A stretch of 64,000 nucleotides of DNA from Pachypanchax playfairii (Eukaryota; Chordata; Actinopteri; Cyprinodontiformes; Aplocheilidae): positions 248,001 through 312,000 of the forward strand of contig SSNP01000050.1 in NCBI GenBank assembly GCA_006937955.1, written 5' to 3'. The position numbers and the translations under genes were made by a program. Position 1 is the first letter of the stretch. Every line of letters starts with the position of its first letter. Under the pieces are notes generated by a model. It saw only the letters and a program-made list of their open reading frames with translations, did not search any database and was not told the DNA's origin. Shown piece by piece: positions 14,101 to 27,150 of this stretch.

Positions 14101-17100
14101 AGTGTGATCAATTTTTAAAAAGTCAATTGTTTATCCTGATCACAGCATTATTAAAAATAAATAAATTCATTTTTTTTATTATTTTGTCAGCTCCTGTCTG
14201 CCTAGTAATTTTATCTTACTGCAGCATATGGTGTGGCTGACACATGTCCGCCAAATGCACCTGAGTGGTTTGCAACCTTGCTTTCATCCTCATGCATCAT
14301 GTTGAGCAGCTGTATGCTGGAAAGAGCTATTGAAACAGGAGTGTATGGTGGGAGTCATGGTGGCAGGCAAACATGTGCTGCTTTACCAGCACCTTGATCT
14401 TTAGCTTTTACACAAAGCAGCTTATTAAAGAAGTATTTTCTTATCGCCTTCCCAGAGAGTCAATGAAGGAACATAATCCTTAAGATTAGTATGATTGATT
14501 TCTTTCTTTTTTAAAGGATTCTAAAAGATAAGTTGTTATTATGTTTTTTTTTCTTTTTTATATCAAGTGAAATGAAAAATGGAGCACACTGGAATCATAA
14601 TGATACTTACTTTTAAAATGTGAGAGCTTCTGAATCAGAAATGGTAGCAATGACACAAAAGGCTTACATTTTCAGGCTCTAATTTCCACATTTACAACTA
14701 CAGTCACATTTGCCAGTGACAAATAAGTTTGGAGAGGCACAATTAAATGTCAAAGCTAAATTGAGAAAGACAAATGTTTGCTTAGGAACATCTATGCTTA
14801 TTGCTCTGATAGAACTTGTAAAATGAATGTATTCTAATTGCCTGGTAAAGAAACAAAACCTGATGAGAAAGACTGGAATATGTAGATACACACACAATAT
14901 GAACAAGTTGGATTACTTTGATTTTCAATTTAATTGTTTCATAAACTTTTCTAGGTATCAAGAAAAATACTTTGTCTCTTGGTCTGTTTCAATGTACCTA
15001 CTGTAACTCGAGGTTATGTTATTTTACCAAATCAGGGTTTAAAGGTAGATACTTCTTTCTTCCAGTCATTTCCTGTATTTCTATAAACAACATTTTCAAG
15101 CCTTTTTTGATTTCATATCTGTTTTTTCATAGTATTACTTTTATTTTTCCTGTACACTGTTGCTCTTAAATTTGTATGATTTGTTAAGAGAAATTTGTCT
15201 GGAGAGACTCAGTGTAGGCAACAGTTTAAATGTCCTTGACAAGTGCGCAGTTTGCAAAGGAGCAAATTTAATTTCCATGGTTTGAAATTTCAAAGGTATC
15301 ACCTGCTGTAATTGCTTGACTGGGGAATCCATAAATCATTGTTCAGTAAGGTCATCTTGTAATTTCTTCCCTAATGCTGGCATTTATTTTCCTAGCATCC
15401 CCTCTGTCTTCTGATTTAATCTAGCCAGGTCATTTGAGAGATTAATTGCTGCCATCTTCAAAAACAACAAATTACTTTCACAAATGTTGCAAAATGAATA
15501 TGCTATGACCACATGTAAAACTGTCTGCTCTGCCAGCGAAATGTTGTACCACCATGTAGACAGCTGTCTCGTACTTTCCTTTCTTTTTCATTTTTTTTCA
15601 ACAACTGAAAAAATGTGCTGAATACTCTGAACTTGGATCTGCTGTAACAGAATGAAGATTTCAAACTTGAAATGCTGCTTTGGTCTTTGAACCTGACGAA
15701 TAACTGTTTGAAATGCAGTTATTTACATACATTAATACATATTTTCTGTTTGATGGAACTCATCCATATAAATTCAAATCAATGCTCATCATTAACATAT
15801 TTTAATAGAACATTTGATTAATTTATTTACGAATGTAATTTCATTCATCGAATGTCTCCAACTGCCTTTATGTCATTACAAATCAAAGTTTGTGCAGGTT
15901 TTCTCTCTCAGAACAGTTTATTTATTTAATAGGGTTAAATTATTTGTTTATATGAAATTGTTACCTAAACGTTTGACATGTTCAAACTTAGACAGACAGA
16001 TTCATATTTATTATAATAGTGTTTTTCCTTTATTGTTTTCTTCTGATGTTTTTTCTGCAGTAAAAACAACATTGTATTTCAAATCAATTAAATTGCAAAT
16101 CTAATTTGTTTGCAAAGCACATATAAAAACAACTGCAGCTGGCTTAAGTCCAGCACATAATGATATAGACAGATATCAATTTAAAACAGGAAACAAAAAA
16201 TATTATAAAAACAAAAAGTAATATGAGATCAGATCATGAAAACTATTCAATAGTTAAAGTGTGATGAATATGTAAAATGGGTGATTAAAAGAGTTACATT
16301 TACTTTATAGTGGAACTATTTGTTCTTTTTTCCCCACATAGATAATTGTAGCTGACACATGCACTTTTTCACTTTTCCAGACATCATGGATGTCTTGGTC
16401 ATATGTTGGGGCATATTGTAGCTCCATTCCATCTCACAGATGGAAATCGGAGGAAGCTTCTGGGTTGCCCTGCCCTCCTGCAAAGAAGTGATGGACACTT
16501 AATTACTTGGCTGACAGAAGTTATTCACCACCTGCACCCAACAGGGGTCTCTGCCAGACCCTGACCTCTACTTCCTCCTCTTGTACCCAGCAGCTCACAA
16601 AGCAGAGTTTTGCATATGGCTGTTACTCACATTTTGTGTAATCATTAGCATTTTTCCTTCTTTCTCACTTTTTTTTAAAGATAACACATGCACTGAATGC
16701 TTAATATATGAATGGCACATTTTCACTGGTGTAATGACTCTGCATAGCTTTTTTCCTCATTTAAAATCTACATAGGAGATGTTGGGATAAAGCTTTAAGG
16801 TTAAAATAATTCAGGATGACTTTGCTGAAGAAGGGTTTCAGGTTCAATCTAACAACATTTTCTGTTCTTATTACACTAATTTTCATCAATGCATGAGATC
16901 CAAGACCTTAAATTAGATTACTACCAATTTCTAATGGTGTCAACACCTCTACCACCAAAGCAACTTCTTCTCACAGTTAGAAATGTTGTCTTTTTTTTAT
17001 TATTTCTACTTTGAACCCTGAAGAATTTGTACATTTTGACACATTTAAGATAAGAGATCATTCCAAACTATATGATAAATGTAATGCTGTGAAAGACCAA

Positions 17101-17131
17101 AAAAAAGTATCAAAACTGTTGATGGCAGAAG
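11162..17131. other. Non-coding stretch with polypyrimidine tracts
   Basis: No gene is supportable here. The + strand is strongly pyrimidine-rich at about 11840-11895 and 12270-12465, which opens long frames in several phases at once, including one of 228 codons. The patch at 12475-12640 is richer in G and C and has little simple sequence. It could be a conserved regulatory element, but that is a guess without alignment. The rest is ordinary AT-rich DNA. Confidence 0.45.
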
Positions 17132-17539
17132 TATAAAAAATTTAAAATTCTCGTTTTGACCTTCAGAGCCTTGCATGGGCAGGCTCCAAAATATATTTGT
17201 GATCTCCTTCACTCGTACATATCTGGTCGCTCGCTCCGATCTTCAGACCAGAACCTCCTCATGGTTCCAAAAACTCGCTTTAAAATCAGAGGAGATCGAT
17301 CCTTTCAGGCCGTGGCTCCAAATCTGTGGAATGCCCTACCTTTGCCCCTTTGTGAGGCTGACACTGTTGATTCTTTTAAAAGGCAGCTGAAGACACTTTT
17401 ATTTGGGCGAGCTTTTGGTTGACTGGACTTTTGGTGTGATTATTATTCTTTTTATCTTTTTACTGTTTATGCTGTTTTATTGAATCAATTGTGAAGCACT
17501 TTGTGATTTTTATCTGTGAAAGGTGCTATATAAATAAAG

Positions 17540-17580
<41 letters not shown>
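17132..17580 (+). mobile_element. 5'-truncated L2-type LINE, 3' end
   Basis: An open frame of about 96 codons (17132-17422, no proper start) encodes the C-terminal end typical of fish L2/CR1-group LINE ORF2. Visible motifs are LTFRALHGQAP, then SLRSSDQ, FQAVAPNLWNALPL and DSFKRQLKTLLF. After the stop comes a short tail with GAAGCACTTTGTGATTTT, GGTGCTATATAAATAAAG and a (TTA)n end at 17541-17580, which is the usual L2 3' end. Endonuclease and reverse transcriptase regions are missing, so this copy was truncated at its 5' end on insertion and cannot move by itself. The frame is unbroken, which suggests it is not very old. The exact subfamily is not resolved. Confidence 0.85.
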
Positions 17581-17581
<1 letters not shown>

Positions 17582-18296
17582 ACATGTCCAAAAATTTGGA
17601 CATACCTAGAAACTCTGCAAAAGAGTAAAATATTTCCAGCAATAACAAAATGACTTTAAAAGTAAATCTTATTGAAGACTTTTTTTTCTTCAACATTTCA
17701 GAGGATTAATGGCCTAAACTAATTTCCTTTTGTCAATTTAATTCGGTACACAATTAAAAGAGAGTGTAGGACTGTCCCTTCCCTAAGGTAATTATGAATA
17801 CATGTATATTTAGGCAAAGCATGGTCTGAAATTACAATTATTAACAGAGAGGAGATCTACTTCAATATTGCAATTACAGAACTGTCAGGGGATTAACAAT
17901 GGTCTGTTTTATTATCTGATTCCTTCAGGCTCATGGTAATGATCCACACAGAAAGTTTTGTCTTTCTGTCACCACCGGCCGTATCTATCCCTCAGTTTCA
18001 TCCTCTCTTTCCTTTTCCATATATCATTCTTTCATTTCTTCTCCATTACCCTTTTGCTATTCCTCTGCAAGAAATAAGTTCCTATACCTGCCGTGTTTTC
18101 TTCAACTCTAAGCGTACATATAATACATCTGATTGTCTGTGTGGGTTTTACCACAGAAGCACATGACCAGTGTGTACTCCAAAATATTTTCTCTGAAACC
18201 CTGACAGATATGTGTACTCCTCTTGTTGCTTTATGCTGTCAGCTTTTTTTTTTCTCCTTTAGTGGCTTTCACAAAAAATTTAAAAGTACTATGTAT

Positions 18297-18343
18297 ACAC
18301 ACACACACACCCACACACACACACGCACACGTACACACACACA
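18297..18343. repeat. (CA)n microsatellite, interrupted
   Basis: CA dinucleotides interrupted by CC, GC and GT steps, followed by a T run. A simple repeat. Confidence 0.92.
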
Positions 18344-18732
18344 TTTTTTTTTTTTAATAATTGTTTTACCAAAAGTATTTACCTTTTCTTTTTTACATAC
18401 ATAATTAATGGTGACAGTATCTTAGAAATAAACCACAGATTGTGAAATTAATCCTATACATATCAAGAGGTGATAAAATCATCTTAATAAATGTAAGGAC
18501 AGATGAAAAATGATTGTAAAACTCTTAGTATGTTTGCTGGTCTTAATAGTTTATTTCTGAAACCAGCATATAAATTGTACTTTGCTAGTTAATATGCAGT
18601 TCTGACTAAAATTGGGCCATATAGGCCTAATTATTTTTTAACCATAAATTTGCACATGATGTTCTAAACAAGGCCTGTCCCCAAACACTTTTATTTTGCA
18701 GCTCATTTACAGATTTCATCTTCTGTTGCTTT

Positions 18733-18733
<1 letters not shown>

Positions 18734-18768
<35 letters not shown>
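18734..18768. repeat. Poly-T tract
   Basis: Thirty-five consecutive T. It could be the tail of a minus-strand retrotransposed copy, but the sequence before it is not recognised. Confidence 0.9.
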
Positions 18769-20938
18769 CCTTTTTATGCCATGCTTTTTACTTTTGTTGT
18801 TGTGTAGATCTTGTTAGATTCAACAGATCCAGTTGTAATTGTAGACTAGAAGAAAATAAATCCAAAAAATGTATAGAAAAAAAGTCTTTAGTGGGTCATC
18901 TTCCTAAAAGACATTAATTATGCATTTATGGAAAAAATCACTTCATGACTGAAGCTACTAAATGTTTTACATTGGAATTCCACATCATGAGTTGAAATTC
19001 ATAATGCAATTGAGGAGCAGATGATGGCAGAGAAACTAAAACTGAGAGAATTAGACTCTTAAGTTAAAGACAGTGATTCCATCAAATCACTTAAAATAAG
19101 TCTACTAAAAATAGCTGCCTTTGATTTTATATGTAAAATAATAAGTTTGTATTTTAGACTTAAAAAAAAAACACAAATATATTAGAATGAAAGTCTGTTA
19201 GCATGCGGTCTGCATGCTCACAAAAATGTAAGGTCAATATCTCAAACACCATTATTGCTGCCACATACCATGTTTAACCTGACATTGTATTTACAATAGA
19301 TCCTGCTGATTTACATTCCAGGACATCCACTTCCCCTGTACGGCACCACAGAGCTTTCAGCTGCAGGAGAGCTGCTGTGAAAAAATAAAATAAAAACAAT
19401 GTGTGTTCATTATTTACTTTTCACAGTTCAACTGTTACATCCAAAAGTGCACAAAGTAACATAGTAGTTGTGATTTCTGCCAACTCATGTCATGCAGAGA
19501 TATGTCTTCAGAAAATAAAAAAATAAAAAAAATAAATAAAAAAATACAGCAGAAGACTAAAAAATGTTTTTGGAGTGTAGCGAGTAGTCCGTGGTGGCTT
19601 GTTTAGCTTCTGCAGTGCTGTACAGACATTCTCCCTACCCTCCATTGTGTTTGGTGTAGGCTGGTAGTGTTGTGTCACAAAGGATTTCACAGATAATGGC
19701 TATTGGCAAAGGTATTAATCCTGTGGCCCAAAAAATAAATATATGTTTTGCATGCCACTAGAAATGGGATGGAAGATGTTTACCAGAGTAAATCTATGTT
19801 TAGTCCTGCAAAATCACTAACTGATTCCTCCCGGTCACAAAACAGCGCCCCAACAGTTTATTAATCAAGCATACTTTTCTTCCTCTCCTACACAAGAACA
19901 GAATACTAGTTTCCTTTAACTGATAAGTGGTGTTTTGCATGCACTGAAAGACCAGAGCCAGAAAACAGCAGCCTAATCTGTCCTTCCTTGTCCCTGTCTT
20001 CCACATTATCAGTCAAGTACAGTTTTTCTAAATGCAAAATTTTAGACACGTTTGCAGCTTCACCACAGTTCCATCCTGCTTCCTGATGTCGTGAATGTAG
20101 CTGTGGATTTATTCAACCATGTCAGCTGCAGATACCTGGGACTGGGATTTGGAGTTTATTCAAACTAAGTTACACCTCATTTGTTTTGGATCTTATGTTT
20201 GTTTGCCCTCTGTTTTCTAGCTCTGAAAAACTAGCGGGTGAGCCCAGCTGAGCCACCTAATCATTTCTTAATGCTCTGTGTTTGAACAAGTCTAATATGT
20301 CTGTGAGCACTGGTGCATTTCAATGACCCATGTTAGGAGTAAAACACATGTACTGTGCAGCTGTTTAACTTGAGATTCAATATAAAATGAACATTGTCCA
20401 CTCTGTAATCACTTTTTGCTACATACAGTCAAACCAAAGTGTCAATTAGGGGTCAGATATTTACTTTGTTATAAAAAAATATATTTCTGCTGCTACCTGG
20501 ATAAATACAGACTGTTTCAGTAAATTCGGTTAAAACTTTAGTCTTTTACTCATTGGAATCATGAATAATCTTAAGACAGCTTTACAAACCCATTTTACTT
20601 TTCATAACACAAAACTGACATAAGAATTTATTTATGACACAGAGCTGTAAGATGAAATTGTCCCTTCTTCTGCAAATGAAAGAGGAACGGGGATAACCAT
20701 ATGACATTTTTGACATGAATGTGTTGGGAAAAAGAAAATGTCAGAATAAAGCTGGCTTACACATCAATTGTTTGGCTGTTAAAGTTCACACTTTCACACC
20801 TCTTTGCTAACATTTAGCAGCCTGTGTAAGGATATTAAGAACACAGGTCTCATTAGAGCTCTGCATTCAGCTAGGCCGGTTCTCCTGAATGTTCCCAGAA
20901 GTAAGTAAAAAAGCAAAAGGTGATCGAGCATTTGTTGA

Positions 20939-20964
20939 GGTTGCTCCCCTGCAGTGGAGCAACC
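20939..20964. other. Short perfect inverted repeat (hairpin)
   Basis: GGTTGCTCC and GGAGCAACC form a 9-bp perfect stem around an 8-base loop in otherwise AT-rich DNA. Function unknown. It may be a remnant of an element or chance. Confidence 0.5.
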
Positions 20965-23900
20965 TGCCTCTATAGATGCGTAGCACTCAGTCTGAGGAAA
21001 TATCTATTCCCTTGGCTATTAATACAGGTAGAGTTTAGATTTTACTTATTATATTAGCATTTTTAATGCTAGGTTAAAAAAATTGCTGTTTTCACTCTTC
21101 CATATTATATTGTTGTCTGCAACTGAGTGAAACAGCAGAGCAGTATCGTGTAAAAAATGCTTTAAACAAACTGACCAAACTGAAAATAATGGCATTACTG
21201 TCATAAACTTACACAAGTTACTTAAATATGAATTAAAAGTCCACTGAGTGATATTGTGTTTTTAAATGTAAAAATGTACATTGACCCCCACAACTTCTGA
21301 TTAAATGTTAACATCACCTGCTTTACAAAAATATCAACTTTCATAGAACATTCCATTAATAGTGGATGGGAAGTCAAACCCCGGAGTATTACTGTGATGT
21401 TTGTAGGAAAACTCAGCACAAACGTGAAAACCTACTGAATGTTTTTTTATGATTTTTTTTCCAGTTGAATACTCGACAGACTTGATCTGAGAAACTCTAC
21501 ATGGGCCAAACAGAAATGTATTCATTCTGCAGTTACTGCTTCACAAGACTTTAATAAATTATGATGAAACACATTATAGTAAAAGGTAAAAATGGCGTAA
21601 CTTTCAAATGTTTATAATTTTCAACATATAACTTACAACGATACTTTAGTTCATGAAAAGGAAAATATCTTTTTCATGCAGATATGTTGAAAAACACAAG
21701 GACCTAAGGTACCTATCTCCTTATTCATAATATTATACTTTTTGCTTAAAAAAAAAAAAAAAAGGTTCCAAAAAGTACCTTTAGTTGAAAATTTGAATTT
21801 CAAATAGATCTGAGAATTTACTGTGTGAAGTCTAAGCAAATACAAATTATCAGTGATGAGTAAAAGGATGTTGGTCGTAGAAGAGCTGTTTTTCCTTGTA
21901 CCTCCTCACTTATACTTCTCTTTTCTTCCTTTCTATTTTGCTTGATTTTTTTCCTTTTTTCCAAACAACTTTCACTCCCAAACTCAAGCTTTGTCTTCAT
22001 TTTCTATTTTGACTCCCTTCTGCCCTTCATCTCCTCTCATGAGAAGCTGCTGCCTGGCCTCAAAGGGAGCACTAGAAAGAATCCATCAGCGAGACTGATA
22101 TTCTCAGGAGAATGCATCCAGCGTGTTGCTCTGTTCTGCTCCGCTCACTATTATATCTATCCAACCCCAGATAGCCTTTACTGTAGATCACAGGCTCTGT
22201 TTTCACATTTTTTTGCAAAGCTGTGCAGAGTTGTAATTGTATGCCTTGTTGGACACCAACTACCGTAGAGAAATCGCACATTTCCCTGAGCTATTTACGA
22301 TATTTTTGCCACTGGCACGAAACAGATCTTTATACAAGCTGTTGTCATATTACCGTGTGTCATTACACAGTACACAGAAATGGCCTGGTTGTATATCTCT
22401 GTATGGTTTGTGGAGGCGGATCAAAGGAAATATCTACCACATTTAAGGCCAAACATTTGAATGGAACTTTAAACCTTCATGATGGACAAAACAAAGCTTT
22501 ATATATCCCCAAATAACAACATCTGGGCCTGCTTAACAGTATGGATAAATAAACAAGCCCTCTGGATACTGAATCCCCCCACACTCAATCACTCTCACAC
22601 CCCCTCTCTACCCACTCTCTCTTGTCATTCTGAAGGCTGTTGTTGGTGTGGGACTGGCACATCAGCACTGATAGTGTGCATCCAATTAATTAGCCAAACG
22701 TTATCTCATTAGTAATAGCCAGAAGACTAAAACAAGAATACTCCCTTACAGTTGCAAACAACCTCTGGTCAGCAGCGAGGATGATTCTCTCCTCCTCTGT
22801 AACCTTTGCGATCTGTTGATGCTTAGTAGGAGGACAGAAAGCAAGGCTTGTAAATGCTGCTTGGTCAAAGTGTCCATCATTAAACAGCTATTCCTCATGG
22901 CTCACATTTTTTTCCACAGCTTCTGCAGAACGTAAAAGGCTAGCCTCCAGCATATCCTAATGGCACAGCATCAGGAGGCGATCTAATGGTTTCTTTGTCT
23001 TCAAGGTATCTGTCTTTGTGGGCATCTGCATTATTTGTACTGTGCTGTAAGCAAAATTCAGCACCATCTGACACACTTCTGAATCCCTGGCATTCCGCAA
23101 CACCTGTGCCTCAATGTTATTTAAAGCACTCAGGGGCTCAGCACCAAACACCAGCTACCGGCTATTTGCTTGTGTGTAAAATGTGCGTGTTTCCATGTGT
23201 GTGCAGAGAAGAACTTCCATTGTTGCAACATACAAAACACAAACAAGCAAGCACTAAACAACATGGGAATGATTTTTAAATTATGAATGTGTTAATGTAC
23301 TCAGATTTGTTCTCTTTTCCTTTTTTTGGGTGTACTTCAACACAAATGAGATTGTTTTTGCTTAAATTTTAATATTGATTTTGACATAATGATCTATGTT
23401 TTTTTTTAACACAGAAACCATCATAGCATCAAAATAAATGCAGGGACAAGCACATTAAAATTAATATCATGTATGCTTAATATTCACACAATGTATATGT
23501 AATGTGCTGTATTAAGGTATGTTTGTTATAGCTGAAAAATATATATATCATTAAGAAATATATTTAAGGTCTAGTTCTACAAAAGAAACTTCACAACTCA
23601 CAAAAATAATTTATTTTTGTCTTAAACCCCCTGAGCCAAAGCTGAATCTGTTTCAGATTTACGGGTTTGTTTGTCAAGCGGGAGTACAATGGAGTTCATG
23701 CCTAGCAGCCTCTTATCTACAGCTGTAACGTCATGGTGTGTTTTTGCTTATCATCCGTCCTCAGCTCTTCGAAGTAGCAGGACGTCACTAGACTTCCTTG
23801 GGGTTTTCCCAAGGTTACAGGAATGACTGACTCACAATTAATGAATTCAAATGTGCAGCTACATTACAGTTGAAGAAACTGAATAAAAGGGGAAAATGCA

Positions 23901-25870
23901 ACTCTAACCACTAATGTCATGGACAATCATGAATTTATTCATGTCATGAGTTATTTCTATCAGAGATGGAAACATTGTGACATAGTGAGACCTTTATCAT
24001 TTCTGGTGGTCATTTTCCTTCATTAACAGGCAAAAAATCTTGATTTTCTCTAGAAAAAAATGCAGGTAAAATATAATTTGTGTGTACATATACTTGGCTT
24101 TCATAAATGTCAAAGTCAAACAGCAGCAGACCAAGCCACAACAAGAACATTTGATTTTTAAACTAAAAATGAATAAGCATAACATGCAGACCAATTAGGA
24201 ATTTAGGTTAGATTGCATCTTGTTGATTCTACTAACGTCAAAAGGTATTTTTCAAAAGGAAGAGGCTTAATTGTTGAAACTTGTACCTCCAACAGTCTCC
24301 TTTTAATCTAATTTTGGTTGAGTTGGACCATAAGTTGTTGTTTGTGTGTGTATTTTATTTATTTTTGTATTGAGCCATAGAAGAAAGATTGATGAAAATG
24401 TTATGGGTTAGTTAAGTTTTGTTTATTTGGCTGGGTGGGAAGCAGAAAAAGCAGGTCAACTTGGACTCATAAACAATGACATTTTGAATACATGTATTAT
24501 CAAGCAAAAGCAGCATTAGTTTAATGTTTTGTAAAGTGTATTATAAAAGGAGATATCCTAAACTGCTAATATTGCTCCATTTTAAACCTGTTGTAGAACT
24601 GTGTGCTAATGACAACATTAAATACACAAATAATCAGTATTACATTTTAGTTGACCAGATTTGACTAGTGTTTCATATAGAAGTCTGAAGATGAGAAAGG
24701 TTAGAATTTAAGTCATGTTTGCCAACCTGCTGTATATAGATTTCTCTCATCATTTGCTTGTTTGGTGGACACGATTAAAAGTTCTGCTGTTGGTGTATTG
24801 ATTTTGTCCTCTCAGTCCAATAGCTCAAATGTTATTTCAAATCAGCTTTTATCTGTAGATTTGCTCACAGAGTAGATATGTAGAGATTAATAGGGGGAAA
24901 TAGCTGATTCAAATTATCCTCTGCTGCCCACTGGGGCCACTGATTGTACCATTCTACATGCAAATGGTCATATTTATTACTCCGGGAAAATAGCACAGCA
25001 AATATGTCCTTGGTAATCACTGGCTTTCTTTTGGTGAAAGAGAGTAAAATACAGACATCAGAGTCTTGTAATTACATATTTAACACACACATTGCAGCAT
25101 GCACCTATAAATTTGATGCATCATATACTCTTTTGTTATTTTTCAAACATTTTCATATTGAATTGAATGCCTTCAGTGAGATCATGAAAGTCATGCTTTC
25201 AAAATAACCATTTATCTAAAAATACTAAAAAGCAAAATGTCACATAAATGGCAATTCTGTAACTAGTTCCTGTGCGCTGCACATGATCACAGTCTTCTTT
25301 CCCTGTTATCTGTCTTTCTTAACAGGTCCCTAGATGCCTACTCAGTCATCTTCATCCTTATTTGAGAACTTTATCTGTCAGTCTCTGGGGTATTTTGCAT
25401 TATTACTCTTTGTGGACTGCTACTATGATAATAAGAGTGAGACCCCTCATGCCAGTTGCAAGAGATCCCTATTGTCATTGACGTCATATTCAAGTGGAAC
25501 AACAACAACAAGAAAAACAACAACAACAGACTTTCTCTGTAGGTTTTGATTTTTAAGATCATGACTCAAAGCCATGTTTTGAGGAGGAAAATTACAGTTT
25601 AGAACATTTTTTCCCTCAATTCTATGATTAAACTGTGACAACAGCTGTGGGATTATAGTTTGAAACATGAATCCCTCAATTATTTCATGCAGAAAAATAA
25701 AATAAAATGGCGACTAGAAATATGTTTGTCCTCCTGCCTCATAAAATTGAAATATGCAGCCAAACGAGGACCACAATTTATTAAATTTCACATCAGTTTT
25801 GATGTCTCTACCTTTTTGCTATGATAAAAATGTCTTAAAGCAAATCTAATTATTTTTTGTTTTGTTTCAG

Positions 25871-26241
25871 ATGGCCCCCTGGGACCACGTGGACTTGTGG
25901 AAGCTACGGAGATGTGCACACAGGAGTGCCTTGTCCTAGGACATTCAGACAACTGCTGGATGCCACCCACATTAGGAACGTATCAGCAGCCTAAGTCACC
26001 CATGTCCAGCTTTGGGTCTCAGCGGGAGTGGGGTCCAAAGGACAAACTCCTCAATGGACACACTCTGTCAAGAACCTGGAAAAATGAGAGTGGACGGTCA
26101 GAGCATTTTGGTGACAGAAAGCAGTTTGGCAGTGGAGAGGGACACTTCAGCAGCAGTGGCATTGCTGATATCCCTTTGGTGAGTCTTAAGTCCTGCCAGT
26201 CAGCCTCCTGCCCAGACAGCCCAAAGGACCAGCAACTATAA
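25871..26241 (+). CDS. pcdh17: Terminal coding exon of delta-2 protocadherin (pcdh17-like)
   Basis: This exon encodes the last 122 residues of a cell-surface cadherin-type adhesion protein, lying in its cytoplasmic tail. It starts after TTTCAG with two bases that finish a split codon, then reads in one frame to TAA at 26239-26241. Near the start it has CTQECLVLGHSDNCWMPP (exon residues 15-32), a Cys/His/Trp motif known from delta-2 protocadherin tails. Further on are KSPMSS, KDKLLNGHTLSRTWK, FGDRKQFGSGEGHF, ADIPLVSLKS and the end SPKDQQL. From memory these match the end of PCDH17 better than those of PCDH10, 18 or 19. The cadherin repeats and membrane segment must lie on upstream exons outside the window. 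A GTG at 25897 and ATG at 25910 lie in frame but are not starts. The family call is firm; the paralogue call is moderate and rests on recall. Confidence 0.82.
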
Positions 26242-27094
26242 GATGGACTTTGCTTTTGTGCTGTTAGGAATCCTCAAATGTGGACACAGTAAACAGGTGA
26301 TATAAACACCTAATCTTTGAATTCATTGCTTCATTCCTTGTCTCATATCTTCCATCTTAAGTTGATGCTTCTGCAGTCTTAATAGCCACATGTATTTTGA
26401 AGGCCAGAAAAAAAAACATACAAAAAAAAAAGTCAGCGCTGATGCTTTGTTCTCCATGATGAACTGTTACTACTGCTCTACAGAAAAAAAGGAAAAAAAA
26501 ATCTTTATGTGATACTCTGTGGATTTCTTCATCGCTAAACAACTTTTCCTGTCCATTCCATTTGATTTGGACATGTGGAGGAAAGACTTGCATAAAACTG
26601 AAAAAAAAAGGAAAAAAATACTGGCTGACCAATATATACCAATATTTGTGGTGTGATTATTATTGAGTTGTTCAGGACTATATTAATCGACACAGTCAGA
26701 GAAAGTTTAATTACATTTCCGAAAGTGTTGTTCTATAACACTGTTTGTAGACACTTGTTTATTCTGTCATTGTCTCTGTGTTTGTAAATAAGACTTATTA
26801 ACCACAATCATGTATCTGTAATATTCACAGTGAGTAGAAAAGTTTGTGGCTGTTTTCATTATGATGGCTTGTCATCAGGATTTGGAATTTCAACTGGAAA
26901 ATGATTAATAATGTGGTATATTGTAAGTCAAGAAAGCATTTATTTAATCAGTAAGGAAAAAACAAACAATTGAAGATTCATTTGAAACAAAACGTCAACA
27001 TGTATTTTATACATTGCTGCCCATATCCTATTATAATTTTGTTCACTTACTGCAAAAGTCCCAAGAACAATGAACTTTTTCCCCCTTTTGTTAA

Positions 27095-27150
<56 letters not shown>

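Larger units (their letters stand above)
17581..25870 (+). other. Non-coding stretch up to splice acceptor
   Basis: Probable remainder of the last intron before the terminal exon. It ends in a good acceptor: a candidate branch site TCTAAT at 25845-25850, a T-rich tract, then TTTCAG at 25865-25870. Inside are a CA repeat (18297), a T tract (18734) and a perfect 9-bp hairpin (20939). A GC-richer patch with the homeodomain-like core AATTAATTAG lies at about 22630-22720. No other exon was found. Confidence 0.5.
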
